Origin: Pseudomonas putida
GTDB lineage: Bacteria > Pseudomonadota > Gammaproteobacteria > Pseudomonadales > Pseudomonadaceae
Assembly: GCF_002741075.1 (NCBI RefSeq)
Contig: NZ_CP016634.1
Span: 4,392,501-4,456,500 of the forward strand
DNA: 64,000 nt
Direction: 5' to 3'
Shown here: positions 36,603 through 46,318 of the stretch, one piece after another
Position numbering within the stretch: position 1 is the stretch's first letter
How the letters are laid out: every line of letters starts with the position of its first letter
Translations under genes and position numbers: made by a program
Notes under the pieces: model-generated
The model's input: the letters and a program-made list of their open reading frames with translations, nothing else
Databases searched by the model: none
Told to the model about the DNA's origin: nothing

Positions 36603-38270
36603 TCACAGGGAAACACTCAGACTCACCGTGACCCTGGGGCTGCGGTCCAGGCTGTCCTGCGCCACATCCGCCAGGGGCTTGGCCAGCTCCAGAGCCAGGT
36701 TGTAAGCGCGGCCATCCCCGATGCGTAGCCCCAACGCTGTCGAGGCCAGTTGCGCCCGATCCAGATCGCGCCCGTTCGACCACGCCCGGGCGGCATCGAG
36801 CACCAGATAGGGCTGCAACAACCGTGTCCAGGTGCCTTCACGGTGGAGGCTGTAGTTCAGCTCATAGGACAGCCCCCATCCCTTGTCACCCGAGGCCTGG
36901 TCGGCCGGGTAGCCACGCCCGAAATGCTGGCCGCCGAACAATACGCGCTCGCTGTCGGGCAGGTCGTTGCCGCTCCAGTACAGCGCGCCGCAGACCACGC
37001 CCTGCCAGTCATGCGCCAACGGGTCGCGCTGCAGTGCGGCCAGGCGCAAGCGCAGGAAATCCACGTCCCGGGCGCTGTCACTGCGGGCACCGAAATAGTC
37101 CAGCCCCTGGTGCACTCCAGCACTGACCAGGCGTAGCCGATCACCCTCGACCTTGCGCCAGTCCCCTTCGAACGACACGGCACGAACATACGTGTCACTG
37201 TCGTCCTGCTGCGCGGGGTCGCCAGTGCGAACGTCGACATGGTCGGCTGTGGTGTAGAAATGCCCGAACACGTCCAGCCACTGATCGGGCTGGGCGATCA
37301 AGGTCTGGCTGATGCCGATCGCAAGGCGCTCGCTGTCCCAGCGTTGGCGCAGGTTCCGGCCGTCATCCAAGGGCACGTAAGTGCGCGGTTCACTGCGAAA
37401 GCGCGAGGCCGAAAGCAGCAGCCGACTGCCCTCGGCATCCAGGTACTGGCGGTAGTCGAGCCGGTAGTAATGGGCCTCGTCGTCGCCTGGCGGCAGCAGG
37501 ATGCGTGCGCTCAACTGCTCGGCAAAACGGGTCTGGGCATGGCTTTCGACGTCCACCAGCGCTTGCGCGGACTCGCGACTGCCATCGGCCAGGGTCAACG
37601 TGGCGCTCATCGGCTTGCGCGTCGCACGGAGCACCAGGCGCATGGCGTCATCGCGCCCCTCTGTAGGCAACAGGTCGGCCTCGAAGCTCCCCCCCGGCAT
37701 GCGCCCGATCAGCCCGGTATAGCGCTCGAAGGATTCACGCGTCAGCGGCCGCTCGGCCTTGAGCTTGTCCAGCAACTGTTCCAGGTACTCGGCGGCGGAA
37801 CCGATGTCTCCTTGCACCTGGGTTTCACTGATATACCCCTCCTCCAAGATCACTCGAATGCGGCCATCGGCGAAGTCCTGGGGTGGAAGGTAGGCACGCG
37901 AGAGCAGGTAGCCATCGCGCCGATAGCGTTCGGTCAGACGCTCGGTCACGGCCATGAGCTCATCTAGGGTTACCTGATGACCGACCAGAGGCTCATAGTG
38001 CTCGCGCAAATCATTCAGCAGGTACACCGTGCCGCCTTCGAAGCGCACCTTGCGTACCGTCACAGGGGTGTTCGCTGGCCATGCGGGTCGTGTGCCTTGC
38101 GTGGCTGGCATGCGCACGATCGGGGAAAGAAGACGATAGGCATCGATCGGCAGGTTGGCGGTGGGCAGGCGTCGTTCGACCTCATTGCCGTCGAGCACGC
38201 TCGGCAGCGACCCGGCCCGGCAGACACAGGCCCAGGACACCATCAGCAGCGTAACCACCAGAGGACGCAT
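36603..38270 (-). CDS. TpsB-type (ShlB/FhaC/HecB) outer-membrane transporter, orphan
   Basis: A 555-residue Omp85-superfamily two-partner-secretion transporter. A signal peptide (LVVTLLMVSWACVCRA) is followed by POTRA domains (VTVRKVRFEGGTVYLLNDL and RYRRDGYLLSRAYLPPQDFADGRIRVILEEGYI) and a C-terminal beta barrel with the conserved loop motif FGRGYPADQ, a VRGY-box variant. ATG 38270 is chosen because GGAG lies 6 bases upstream; an ATG four codons earlier has none. A TpsA adhesin or hemolysin partner is expected nearby but none exists in this window. It converges on the flp-receiver unit. Confidence 0.85.
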   Translation of the reverse strand: MRPLVVTLLMVSWACVCRAGSLPSVLDGNEVERRLPTANLPIDAYRLLSPIVRMPATQGTRPAWPANTPVTVRKVRFEGGTVYLLNDLREHYEPLVGHQVTLDELMAVTERLTERYRRDGYLLSRAYLPPQDFADGRIRVILEEGYISETQVQGDIGSAAEYLEQLLDKLKAERPLTRESFERYTGLIGRMPGGSFEADLLPTEGRDDAMRLVLRATRKPMSATLTLADGSRESAQALVDVESHAQTRFAEQLSARILLPPGDDEAHYYRLDYRQYLDAEGSRLLLSASRFRSEPRTYVPLDDGRNLRQRWDSERLAIGISQTLIAQPDQWLDVFGHFYTTADHVDVRTGDPAQQDDSDTYVRAVSFEGDWRKVEGDRLRLVSAGVHQGLDYFGARSDSARDVDFLRLRLAALQRDPLAHDWQGVVCGALYWSGNDLPDSERVLFGGQHFGRGYPADQASGDKGWGLSYELNYSLHREGTWTRLLQPYLVLDAARAWSNGRDLDRAQLASTALGLRIGDGRAYNLALELAKPLADVAQDSLDRSPRVTVSLSVSL

Positions 38271-38384
38271 AGGACGCTCCATGACCCCGCGAAGACCGGG
38301 CGCGCCAGGACCGCCCTCTGGTTCAAGCGTAGGTGCTGGCCTAACGATCGTCGAACGGCCGAAGCAAGAACGGCGCGGTGGTCG

Positions 38385-40739
38385 CTATTCGCTGACCTGA
38401 AACTCTACCCGCGCGGTCTCGCCACTTTCGTCCAGCGCGCTGAGCTCGATGCGCCCGGTCTTTTCGAAGCGCACCAGCAGGCTGTCCTGGTCGCGTGTCT
38501 CGCCCAAGGGCTGGCCATTGAGGAACCACCAGCGCTGGCCACTGCCGCCCAAGGCCGAAACAGGCACCTGCAGCGGCTCGCGACTGGTGGCCGGGCGTCG
38601 CAGGGTGTCGCCGGGGCGCACGCCGACGATCGACAGCGGTGGCGCGCTGACCGGCACCTGTGGCGGGCAGGCAGGGTCCACCGCCGGCAGGCGCGCGGCG
38701 CGGCGTTCGATGCGGGGCAGCCAAGGTTCAAGCGGCGCCGGCCACAACGCCACCTCTCGCGCCTTGGCACCGCTGCAACTGGCATCGACACGCAAACCGC
38801 GCTCATTGACCCAGACAGTCTCGCGCAGGCCCAACCCCAACGGCTGGTCGGCCGCCTGCAAGGTTGGCGGCGTGGTGCCGTCGAGGGTCCAGGCGAAACG
38901 CTGGCGACGGCAGTTGGGGTCCAGACGGTTCATGGGCTGGCCCAACGGCCAGCAGATAGCGGCCACGCCGACACTCGCCGGCACACGCTCGGCCGGCACG
39001 CTGATCCCCCGCTGACTGTCACGATTGCTGAGCAGATCATGGACCTGCAGCATCAGTGGCGCCGCCGAGGCCAGGCCGAACTGCCCCGGCACCGGTGTAC
39101 CGTCAGGCCGCCCGATCCATACACCGATCAGGTAGCGTGGCCCCACCCCCACCGACCAGGCGTCACGAAAGCCGTAACTGGTGCCGGTCTTCCAGGCCAA
39201 CTGCGGGCGCTGCACCAGTTCTGCATGAAGATCACGGTCCGGCCGGGCCTGGCCGCTCAAGATGCGCCGGACGATCCAGGCCGAGCCAGGCGACAGCAGG
39301 CGCTGCTCCACCAACGGATCCTGAGGTTGCAGGCGGATCCGCGCGCTCTTGCCGTCACGGGCCAGGGCCGCGTAGCCGCCCACCAGGTCCTCCAGTCGGC
39401 TGCCCGCACCGCCGAGAATCAACGACAGGTTCGGCTCGGCGAGCGGCGGCAGCACCAGCGGCATGCCGCCCATGCGCATCTGCGCGGCGAAGCGCTTCGG
39501 CCCATAGGCCTCAAGCAACTGCACCGCCGGCAGGTTCAGCGACAGGGCCAGGGCGGAGCTGGCCGAAACAGGTCCACTGAACCCCATGGAAAAGTTGCCG
39601 GGCCGGTAGTCGCCGTAGCGGCGCGGCACGTCCTGCAGCAGCGACTCGGAGTGGATCAGCCCATCGTCCATGGCCATGGCATAGAGGAAGGGCTTGAGGG
39701 TCGAGCCAGGCGAGCGCAGGGCGTGGACCATGTCGACATGGCCGAAGCGGCGCTCATCGGCCAGGTCGATGGAGCCAAGGTAGGCCCGCACGGCCATGGT
39801 TCGCGACTCCACCACCAACAGCGCCGCCGAGGTGCGCTCGGGCAAGCGCGCACGCCAGCCCAGCAGCAAGTCTTCCAGGCGACGTTGCAAGGCCGCATCG
39901 AGGGTGGTGCGAATCAGCGGTGGGCTGTTGGCGCTGTTCAGGCGCCGGGCCAGCAAGGGGGCCAGCGCCGGTTCCTGACGGGGCGCGAGCAGCAAGGGTT
40001 CTTCTCGTGCCTCGCGCACTCGCTGCGCCGGCCATACCTGGTACTCGGCCAGGCGCGCCAGCACCTTGTCGCGGGCACGCTGGGCACGCTCGGGGTGGCG
40101 ATCCGGGCGCAGCCGGCTGGGCGCCTGGGGCAGCACCGCGAGCAGCGCCGCCTCGGCAGGCGTAAGGTGCATCGGCGACTTGCCAAGGTACGCCCAGCTG
40201 GCAGCGGCCACCCCTTGCAGGGTGCCGCCGAACGGGGCGCGGTTGAGATAAAGCTGGAGGATCTCGCGCTTGGACAGGTGCCACTCCAGCTGCGCCGTGC
40301 GCCACAACTGACGCAACTTGCCCGTCAAGGTGCGCTCGTGAGGGTCGAGCAGCCGCGCCACCTGCATCGACAATGTGCTGCCGCCCGACACCACCCGCCC
40401 ACCGCGTAGATTCAGCCAGGCGGCCCGCGCCAGTGCCAGCGGGTTGACCCCGGGATGGCTGTAGAACCAGCGGTCCTCGTAGGTGAGCAGCGCTTCCAGG
40501 TACAACGGCGAAACCTCCTCAGGGCTCACCGGATACCGCCACACCCCGTCGGCATCGGCGAAACGCCACAGGGGCGTGCCGTCCTCGGCGAGCACCACCC
40601 GCGCCAGGTCATCGCCCGGCATGGGCAACGGCCACAGGCGATCGGCCAGCCACAGCAGGGCCACGGCCAGCACACCGGCGATGCCGATGCCACGCACGAT
40701 CCTTGCGGTGCGGGTGCGCAGGCACGCTACCATTGGCAT
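38385..40739 (-). CDS. pbpC: Penicillin-binding protein 1C
   Basis: A 784-residue bifunctional class A PBP. After one N-terminal helix (IGIAGVLAVALLWLADRL) comes a GT51 glycosyltransferase domain with EDRWFYSHPGVN and GGSTLSMQVARLL. The transpeptidase domain has STLK near residue 346, SLNLP as the SxN box, and KTGTS near 515. A C-terminal BiPBP_C domain follows. ATG 40739 is preferred to a TTG frame start at 40769; a second ATG is two codons on. In E. coli pbpC follows the alpha-2-macroglobulin gene yfhM directly; here another gene lies between them. Confidence 0.93.
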   Translation of the reverse strand: MPMVACLRTRTARIVRGIGIAGVLAVALLWLADRLWPLPMPGDDLARVVLAEDGTPLWRFADADGVWRYPVSPEEVSPLYLEALLTYEDRWFYSHPGVNPLALARAAWLNLRGGRVVSGGSTLSMQVARLLDPHERTLTGKLRQLWRTAQLEWHLSKREILQLYLNRAPFGGTLQGVAAASWAYLGKSPMHLTPAEAALLAVLPQAPSRLRPDRHPERAQRARDKVLARLAEYQVWPAQRVREAREEPLLLAPRQEPALAPLLARRLNSANSPPLIRTTLDAALQRRLEDLLLGWRARLPERTSAALLVVESRTMAVRAYLGSIDLADERRFGHVDMVHALRSPGSTLKPFLYAMAMDDGLIHSESLLQDVPRRYGDYRPGNFSMGFSGPVSASSALALSLNLPAVQLLEAYGPKRFAAQMRMGGMPLVLPPLAEPNLSLILGGAGSRLEDLVGGYAALARDGKSARIRLQPQDPLVEQRLLSPGSAWIVRRILSGQARPDRDLHAELVQRPQLAWKTGTSYGFRDAWSVGVGPRYLIGVWIGRPDGTPVPGQFGLASAAPLMLQVHDLLSNRDSQRGISVPAERVPASVGVAAICWPLGQPMNRLDPNCRRQRFAWTLDGTTPPTLQAADQPLGLGLRETVWVNERGLRVDASCSGAKAREVALWPAPLEPWLPRIERRAARLPAVDPACPPQVPVSAPPLSIVGVRPGDTLRRPATSREPLQVPVSALGGSGQRWWFLNGQPLGETRDQDSLLVRFEKTGRIELSALDESGETARVEFQVSE

Positions 40740-40816
40740 CGGGAACCGACCCGGCCAGGTAATGGCCAAAGGCTAGGGAACGGCACCCGCGCCGATTCGA
40801 TCATCAGGAAGCAACT

Positions 40817-41110
40817 ATGCATGTAGAAGGTTTTTTCGAGTGGCTGGGCCAGGCACTGGGTTCGTTGATCCGCTTTATCGTTGATGCATTGAGCGGACTG
40901 TTCAACCTGGTGGCCAATGCCGGTGGCAATTTCATCGACGGTCTGGCGCGCACATTGGGCATGGATACCTCGCTCGTCAGCATCCTCGCCCTGGTGGTTG
41001 GCTTGATGCTGCTGTACTCGGCGATCCGCGCCTTCATGCGTGCCTCGATCATCCTCGGGATCATCTGGCTGCTGCTGGGGTTGTGGGTGTTGAGCTGGAT
41101 CATTCACTGA
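40817..41110 (+). CDS. Small predicted membrane protein between the macroglobulin and pbpC genes
   Basis: A 97-residue protein with an amphipathic N-terminal half (FFEWLGQALGSLIRFIVDAL, then GGNFIDGLARTLGMDTS) and two C-terminal membrane helices (LVSILALVVGLMLLYSAI, about residues 53-70, and IILGIIWLLLGLWVLSWII, about 78-96). AGGAAG lies 5 bases before the ATG. It is divergent from pbpC and convergent with the alpha-2-macroglobulin gene, splitting a pair that is adjacent in E. coli. I do not recognise the family and assign no function. Confidence 0.7.
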   Translation: MHVEGFFEWLGQALGSLIRFIVDALSGLFNLVANAGGNFIDGLARTLGMDTSLVSILALVVGLMLLYSAIRAFMRASIILGIIWLLLGLWVLSWIIH

Positions 41111-41116
41111 AGCGCC

Positions 41117-41225
41117 CTGTAGGAGCGGCCTTGGGTCGCGAACGGGCCTCGTAGAGGCCCCAACCTTGGCATTACGTGTTGGGGCCGCGTTGCGGCCCTT
41201 TCGCGACACAAGGCCGCCCCTACAG
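41117..41225. repeat. Long inverted REP pair
   Basis: CTGTAGGAGCGGCCTTGGGTCGCGAA from 41117 is mirrored by TTTCGCGACACAAGGCCGCCCCTACAG ending at 41225, giving nearly matched arms of about 25 bp. The centre contains GGGCCTC-GTA-GAGGCCC and GGGGCCGCGTTGCGGCCC-type stems. It sits between two convergent genes and probably stops transcription from both sides. Confidence 0.75.
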
Positions 41226-41239
41226 AAAAGCGTTGTGGG

Positions 41240-44200
41240 CTAGCGGCCCTTGACCACCATCTCGCCCTGTCCTTCCCCAACCGCCTGCAGGTTAGGCCGG
41301 TACATCGACTCCACCTGCGGCGGCGGAATGCGATAGGTCCCCGGCGTCACCGCCCGAGCCAGGTACAGCAGATGGCTGGTGCCGTAGCCGTCGAGCTTGA
41401 GCGCGGCGACATAGCGGTCATCGCGATACTCCTGATGCACCAGGCTGGCGTTCTGCATCGACTCGCGCCATTCCTTCACCGCGCTGCTGGCGTTGTCCAG
41501 GCTGGCGGCACTCTGGGCCAGGTTCTGGTTCTCCAGCTCCAGGCCTGCCGGCAGCAGGTCGACCACCAAGGCATCCGGCACCTGGGTGGACGCCTTGAGC
41601 GCCAAGTGCACCAACACCAGCTCGCCGCTGCGCAGGTTGCGCAGGTCCAGCGGCTGGCCGTTCATGCCCAGGTACTCACGACGAATCTCCATGCCGTTGC
41701 CCCCGGCAAGTGGAGCCTGGCGCGGGTAACCGGAGAGGGTCAGCTGCTGATAGAGCGTCTCGCTGCCCTGGTTCTGCACAGTCAGCGGCGACATCAGCAA
41801 GGGGCCTTCGAGCTTCATGCCCGATTCGGCATTGTTGAACTCGCGGATCTCTCCGGCGCTGTCCAGACGCGCCTGCCACTGGCCTTCCGGCTTGCCCAGC
41901 AGGCCACGGCCGGCCAGGTACAGGGCATTGCGCTCCTGAGTCGACAGCCAGCGATTGGCCGCCAGTTCATCGGACAGGGCGAACAGACGCTGGTCGACCT
42001 GGTTGCTGGCCAGGTTGTTCTCTTGCAGCAAGGCCAGGATCAGCGCCTGGTCACGCAGGGCGCTGCCGTAGTCGGCCATCCAGCCATCGCTGCGCTTCAC
42101 GCCCAGGCCTGCCTGCAGCGCCTGCTGGGCGCGGGGCTTGTCGCCCATCTTGTCCAGCGCCACCGCCAACTGCACCAGTGGCAGACCGGAGCGCGCATCG
42201 CTGCGGCGCTCAAACAGGCCACGCAGGGCACCGAGCGGTGCCTGCTGGTTACGCGCCAGCACCAGCGCGGCATAGGCCTGCACGGCGAAGCGGGTGTGAT
42301 CAGCGTTCTGGCTGTAGTCCACCTCGATCAGGTTGCGCTCCTGTACATAGCGCAGCAGGCGTTCGTTGGCTTTCTTCAGCGCCTCGGCCGGTACGCCGAA
42401 GCCTTGCTCACGGGCGCGCAACAGGAAGTCGGTGACATAGGCCGTCAGCCAGTATTCCTCTTCGCTGTCCGAACTCCACAGGCCGAAGCTGCCGTTGTAG
42501 CGCTGCATGCCGAGCAAATGCTCGATGCCCATCTCGATCTTGCGCTTGCGCACCTCGGCCGACTCGCCCTTGATACCCAGGCGCTTGAGGCTCTCGGCAT
42601 CGGCGTAGAGCGAGGGGTAAAGACCGCTGGTGGTCTGCTCCAGGCAACCGTAGGGGTAGGCCTCCAGGGCCCGGATCTGCTCGGCCAGGTTCAGCGGTGG
42701 ACGGCTGGAGAGTGCCAGGCTGGCCTCCAGACCTGCGCTCTCGAAGGCCGCAAGGTCGTATTCAGGCAGGGTCCAGGGCTGGTCCTTGAGGGCCACGCGG
42801 TAGTGCTTGAGCATCGCCGGGTAGGCAGGACGAACACCGAGGGTCCACTCGCGCGCGAAGACGTTGGCCGGCTCGCCAGGCAACTGCAGGCCGTTGACTC
42901 GCACCTGCACCTTGCCCTGGCCAAGACCACCCTGGGCCTGTACCGGGATCATCAAGGTCTTGCGCTGGCCCTCGGCCAGGCTGACGCTCTGCTGGCCCTC
43001 GCCGGCCAGGGCCAATTGGCCATCGGCACTGACCTGCACGTTCAGTTGCTGGGCGCGACCGGACAGGTTGGCCAGATCCAGCGCCAGGCTGGTACGGTCG
43101 CCACCGGCAAGGAAGCGCGGCGCCGAGAGTTCGGCGATCAGCGGTGCGGCAACGACCGTCTTGCCTTCGGCCATCCCGAAGTGCTCATCGGTCCAGGCCT
43201 GGGCCATCAGCCGCAGCTCACCATTGAAGTCAGGAATCTCGACGGTCGCCTCGCCCTCGCCTTGCGCATTGAGGGTCACCGGCAAGCTCTGCTGGGCGAC
43301 GATGGTAACCGTGGTGTTGGGGCGCTTGCCGCCCTTGGCCATGGCCGCGTCGCCACCGAATGCCAGGCTGGCCAGGCGGCCCTGCCCAGCCTCGATCAGC
43401 TGGCCGTAGATGTCCAGTTGGTCGGCACCATAGGCCTTACGACCGAACAGGCTGGCAAACGGGTCCGGCGTCTTGAAGTCGGTGATGTTGAGGATGCCCA
43501 CGTCCACCGCGGACAACAGCACATGCACCTGTTTGGGCACGCTGCCGTCAGCGTTAACCGCCTTGAACTTCACGGTCAGCGGCTGCTTGGGGCGCATCTT
43601 CTCCGGCGCCTGCAAGGTCACCGCGAGCTTGCGTTCAGCGCGGTTCAGCGGCAGGTGCAGCACGCCCACGGCACGCTTGGGCGTGGCGTTGGCCTTGCGC
43701 TCGCCGGGGCGGATCACCAAGGCGCTGATGTACAGGTCGTGACGTGCCCACTGCTTGTCCAGTTGCACGTCGAAGGTCTTGCCCTCGGCGGGCACGTCGA
43801 TTTCCTGCCACCACAGCGGGCCATCGCTGGATTCGATCATCAGATAGCCGCTGCCGGCCGCAGGCGGGGTGACGGTGACCTTGGCGGTCGCACCATCGGC
43901 ATAGGCGGGTTTGTCCAGGGCGAGCTTGACCTGGTCCGGGCGCACCGCACCGCCTTCGGCGTTGTCCTGGGCGCGGTAGCCGGCCCAGAAGCGCGCGCTG
44001 GACACCAGCCCTGTCTGCGGGTCTTCCACCTCGACCCGGTACGGGCCCCATTCCACTTGGAAGTTCAGCTTGGCGGTGCCGCCGGCCTTGACGCTGACGG
44101 TCTCCTCGCTCTGGGTAAGGAACTTCTCGTTGTAGTTGTAGCTCCAGCCGTCGCTCTGGGAGTAGTTCCAGTAGTAGTCGCGGCGCTCGCGCACCAGGCG

Positions 44201-46141
44201 CACCTTGAGGTCCTCGGCGGCGAGTTTGTGGCCTTCGCGGTCGGCCACCAGCACTTCGAATTCCACGGGGCCATCGCTGTCGGTTTCCTCGCCTTCGAAC
44301 AGGCCACGCAGGCCCGGCAGGCGTTCGGCCGGCCATATCGGCTGCTCCAGGCGACGGGTGATCGGCCGCCCGCCGGACTCCTGAAGGCTCGCCTGGACGG
44401 TCAGTTGCAACGGCGAGCGCGCTTCGGCCCAGCGGCTTTCGATGTCCAGAGTAGCCTTGCCGGCGTTGTCGAGGGTCACCTCGTCCAGTTCCAGGTCCTG
44501 GTTGAGTTCGGTCTCGGTGACCGAGCCGAACTGGTAGCCCGGCAGTGCCGGCACCGCTTCGCGCAGGGGGCGCACATAGGCCTGGCCGCTCAGGCGATTG
44601 CCTGCGGCAGGCGCGCCATAGAGGTAACGGCCATTGACGTGTATGCGCGCGGTCTCTTCAGGCGAGAGCGGTGTGCTGCTGCCCTTGAGCTCCAGGGCCA
44701 GGCGCTCGGGGAGAAAATCCTCGACCAGAAACTCATAGACCTGCTTGCGCCCACCCCCCAGGTCGAGCAGCAGTTGCCAACGGCCGGTCGGCGCTTCGGT
44801 GGCCAGTTGCAGTTGATATTGGAACAAGCCGTTGCTGTCGGCCTCCCAGACGAACTTGCGGCTGACCTGCTCATCCGGCCGACGCACCTCGACCGTCACC
44901 GGTTGCGCCTTGACCGGCTTGCCGTCCTGGTCGCGCAGCAAGCCGTTGAGCAGCACGGTCTCGCCTGGGCGATACAGGTCGCGCGGGCCGAAGATGAAGA
45001 ACTGCAGCGGGTTGGCCTGGGGGCCGGTGATGTCGAACTCGGCCAGGTCCAGGGCCGCAGTGTTCAGGCGTAGCAATGTGGTATTCACGCCTTGGGTGGC
45101 AATCAGCGTGTCGGCCTTGGCGGTGATCGGCAGTTGCGCGTGGCCCTCGCCGTCGGTCTCGGCCTGGGCCAGCAGCTTGCCCTTGTCGTCGTGCAGCTCG
45201 AGGTTGACGCCCTTGAGCGCCTTGCCGCCTTCCAGGGCCTGGGCGAACACGTCCAGGCGATCCCGATAGCGGTGGGCGGAAACGCCGATGTCGCTCAGGG
45301 TGAACAGGGTCGCCGGCTGCGAATAGTCATAGGTGCCCGAGGCGCGCATCACCGCCAGGTACACGCCTGGCTCCTGCAGCGGCTTGATCCCGGCGATCGG
45401 CAGCAGCACGGTCTCGCGGGTGTTGCGCACGGGGTTCAGGTCGAAGCGGCCGCTGTAGACCAGATCGGCCATGTCCAGGGTTTCCTTGGACTGGTAGTAG
45501 TACAGGCTGCTGTTGCGGCCCCAGTTGACGAGGAAACTGGAGAGCATGTCCGGCTTGATGCGGAAGAATTCCACATCGACCTTGTCGACGTTCAGGGCGA
45601 TCACCGGCAGGCCTTCGGCCAGGCGTGTGGGCAACAGCGAACCGCGGCTGGCGAAGCCCACGGTGGGCTGCATGTCTCGGGTTTCCAGGCGGGTGACCGA
45701 CTCCTGCTCCAGGCGCTTGTCGTTGACTGCCAGCAGGCCCTTGTCGATCGTCAGGACCAGCTTGCGCTGCGGCTCCAGGTGACGCAGGCGCAGCTCCATC
45801 TGGTTGTCCGAAAGTTCCCAGGCGCCGTCGACCTTGCCTTTGACGGTATCGACCAGGTGAACCTTGGCGGCGAAGTCCTGACTGGCGTCCAGGGGTGCTG
45901 AGAAGCTGACCGACAGGGTGCTGGCCCCGTCCACCTGGACTTCCGAGACGTCCAGAACGGTCAGCTCACGATCGGCGTAGCGCTTGGCCAGGACGGCCGG
46001 GTCTTCGCGCTTGGGCGCAGGGGCAGCAGCAGGGGCTGAGGCCGCCGGCTTCTCGGCAGGTGCCGGGGCATCCTTCGAGGAGGAATCACACGCACTGAGC
46101 AATGCCAGCGCGCAGGCCAGCAACAATCCTTTGTTGAGCAT
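41240..46141 (-). CDS. Alpha-2-macroglobulin family lipoprotein (YfhM-like)
   Basis: A 1633-residue periplasmic lipoprotein with lipobox LLSAC and lipid Cys18, then an Ala/Pro-rich linker. MG-type domains fill the first two thirds, with a bait-region area before PFASLFGRKAYG. The thioester motif is CLEQ near residue 1166 in YPYGCLEQTTSGLYPS, inside an alpha/alpha toroid domain. Such proteins trap proteases and are thought to guard the cell wall in concert with PbpC. The upstream frame to 46282 is rejected because ATG 46141 starts the signal peptide. The intact thioester indicates an active ECAM of the PbpC-linked type. Confidence 0.93.
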   Translation of the reverse strand: MLNKGLLLACALALLSACDSSSKDAPAPAEKPAASAPAAAPAPKREDPAVLAKRYADRELTVLDVSEVQVDGASTLSVSFSAPLDASQDFAAKVHLVDTVKGKVDGAWELSDNQMELRLRHLEPQRKLVLTIDKGLLAVNDKRLEQESVTRLETRDMQPTVGFASRGSLLPTRLAEGLPVIALNVDKVDVEFFRIKPDMLSSFLVNWGRNSSLYYYQSKETLDMADLVYSGRFDLNPVRNTRETVLLPIAGIKPLQEPGVYLAVMRASGTYDYSQPATLFTLSDIGVSAHRYRDRLDVFAQALEGGKALKGVNLELHDDKGKLLAQAETDGEGHAQLPITAKADTLIATQGVNTTLLRLNTAALDLAEFDITGPQANPLQFFIFGPRDLYRPGETVLLNGLLRDQDGKPVKAQPVTVEVRRPDEQVSRKFVWEADSNGLFQYQLQLATEAPTGRWQLLLDLGGGRKQVYEFLVEDFLPERLALELKGSSTPLSPEETARIHVNGRYLYGAPAAGNRLSGQAYVRPLREAVPALPGYQFGSVTETELNQDLELDEVTLDNAGKATLDIESRWAEARSPLQLTVQASLQESGGRPITRRLEQPIWPAERLPGLRGLFEGEETDSDGPVEFEVLVADREGHKLAAEDLKVRLVRERRDYYWNYSQSDGWSYNYNEKFLTQSEETVSVKAGGTAKLNFQVEWGPYRVEVEDPQTGLVSSARFWAGYRAQDNAEGGAVRPDQVKLALDKPAYADGATAKVTVTPPAAGSGYLMIESSDGPLWWQEIDVPAEGKTFDVQLDKQWARHDLYISALVIRPGERKANATPKRAVGVLHLPLNRAERKLAVTLQAPEKMRPKQPLTVKFKAVNADGSVPKQVHVLLSAVDVGILNITDFKTPDPFASLFGRKAYGADQLDIYGQLIEAGQGRLASLAFGGDAAMAKGGKRPNTTVTIVAQQSLPVTLNAQGEGEATVEIPDFNGELRLMAQAWTDEHFGMAEGKTVVAAPLIAELSAPRFLAGGDRTSLALDLANLSGRAQQLNVQVSADGQLALAGEGQQSVSLAEGQRKTLMIPVQAQGGLGQGKVQVRVNGLQLPGEPANVFAREWTLGVRPAYPAMLKHYRVALKDQPWTLPEYDLAAFESAGLEASLALSSRPPLNLAEQIRALEAYPYGCLEQTTSGLYPSLYADAESLKRLGIKGESAEVRKRKIEMGIEHLLGMQRYNGSFGLWSSDSEEEYWLTAYVTDFLLRAREQGFGVPAEALKKANERLLRYVQERNLIEVDYSQNADHTRFAVQAYAALVLARNQQAPLGALRGLFERRSDARSGLPLVQLAVALDKMGDKPRAQQALQAGLGVKRSDGWMADYGSALRDQALILALLQENNLASNQVDQRLFALSDELAANRWLSTQERNALYLAGRGLLGKPEGQWQARLDSAGEIREFNNAESGMKLEGPLLMSPLTVQNQGSETLYQQLTLSGYPRQAPLAGGNGMEIRREYLGMNGQPLDLRNLRSGELVLVHLALKASTQVPDALVVDLLPAGLELENQNLAQSAASLDNASSAVKEWRESMQNASLVHQEYRDDRYVAALKLDGYGTSHLLYLARAVTPGTYRIPPPQVESMYRPNLQAVGEGQGEMVVKGR

Positions 46142-46318
46142 GGAGAGAGAACTCTTGGGCAGCGTATCGATAAGGGCGCAACTATAGCGCACTGGCGGGC
46201 GGCGTACCTGCCAGGAGGACACAACTGCGACCCTGTTCGCGCACTGCGGCGGCCCGGCCGCTACAATGGCGCCACTCTCCAAGCGGGCCGCTTCGCGCCC
46301 CTAAACCCAAGGTTCCGG

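Noticed and set aside
37977..40409. An 810-residue plus-strand frame
   Set aside because: It lies antisense to pbpC, which has all PBP motifs; the frame is rich in Arg/Gln/His as expected for a shadow.
41372..45073. A 1233-residue plus-strand open frame
   Set aside because: It is antisense to the macroglobulin gene, has no ribosome site, and reads as a low-complexity His/Gln/Leu/Val mix typical of GC-rich shadow frames.
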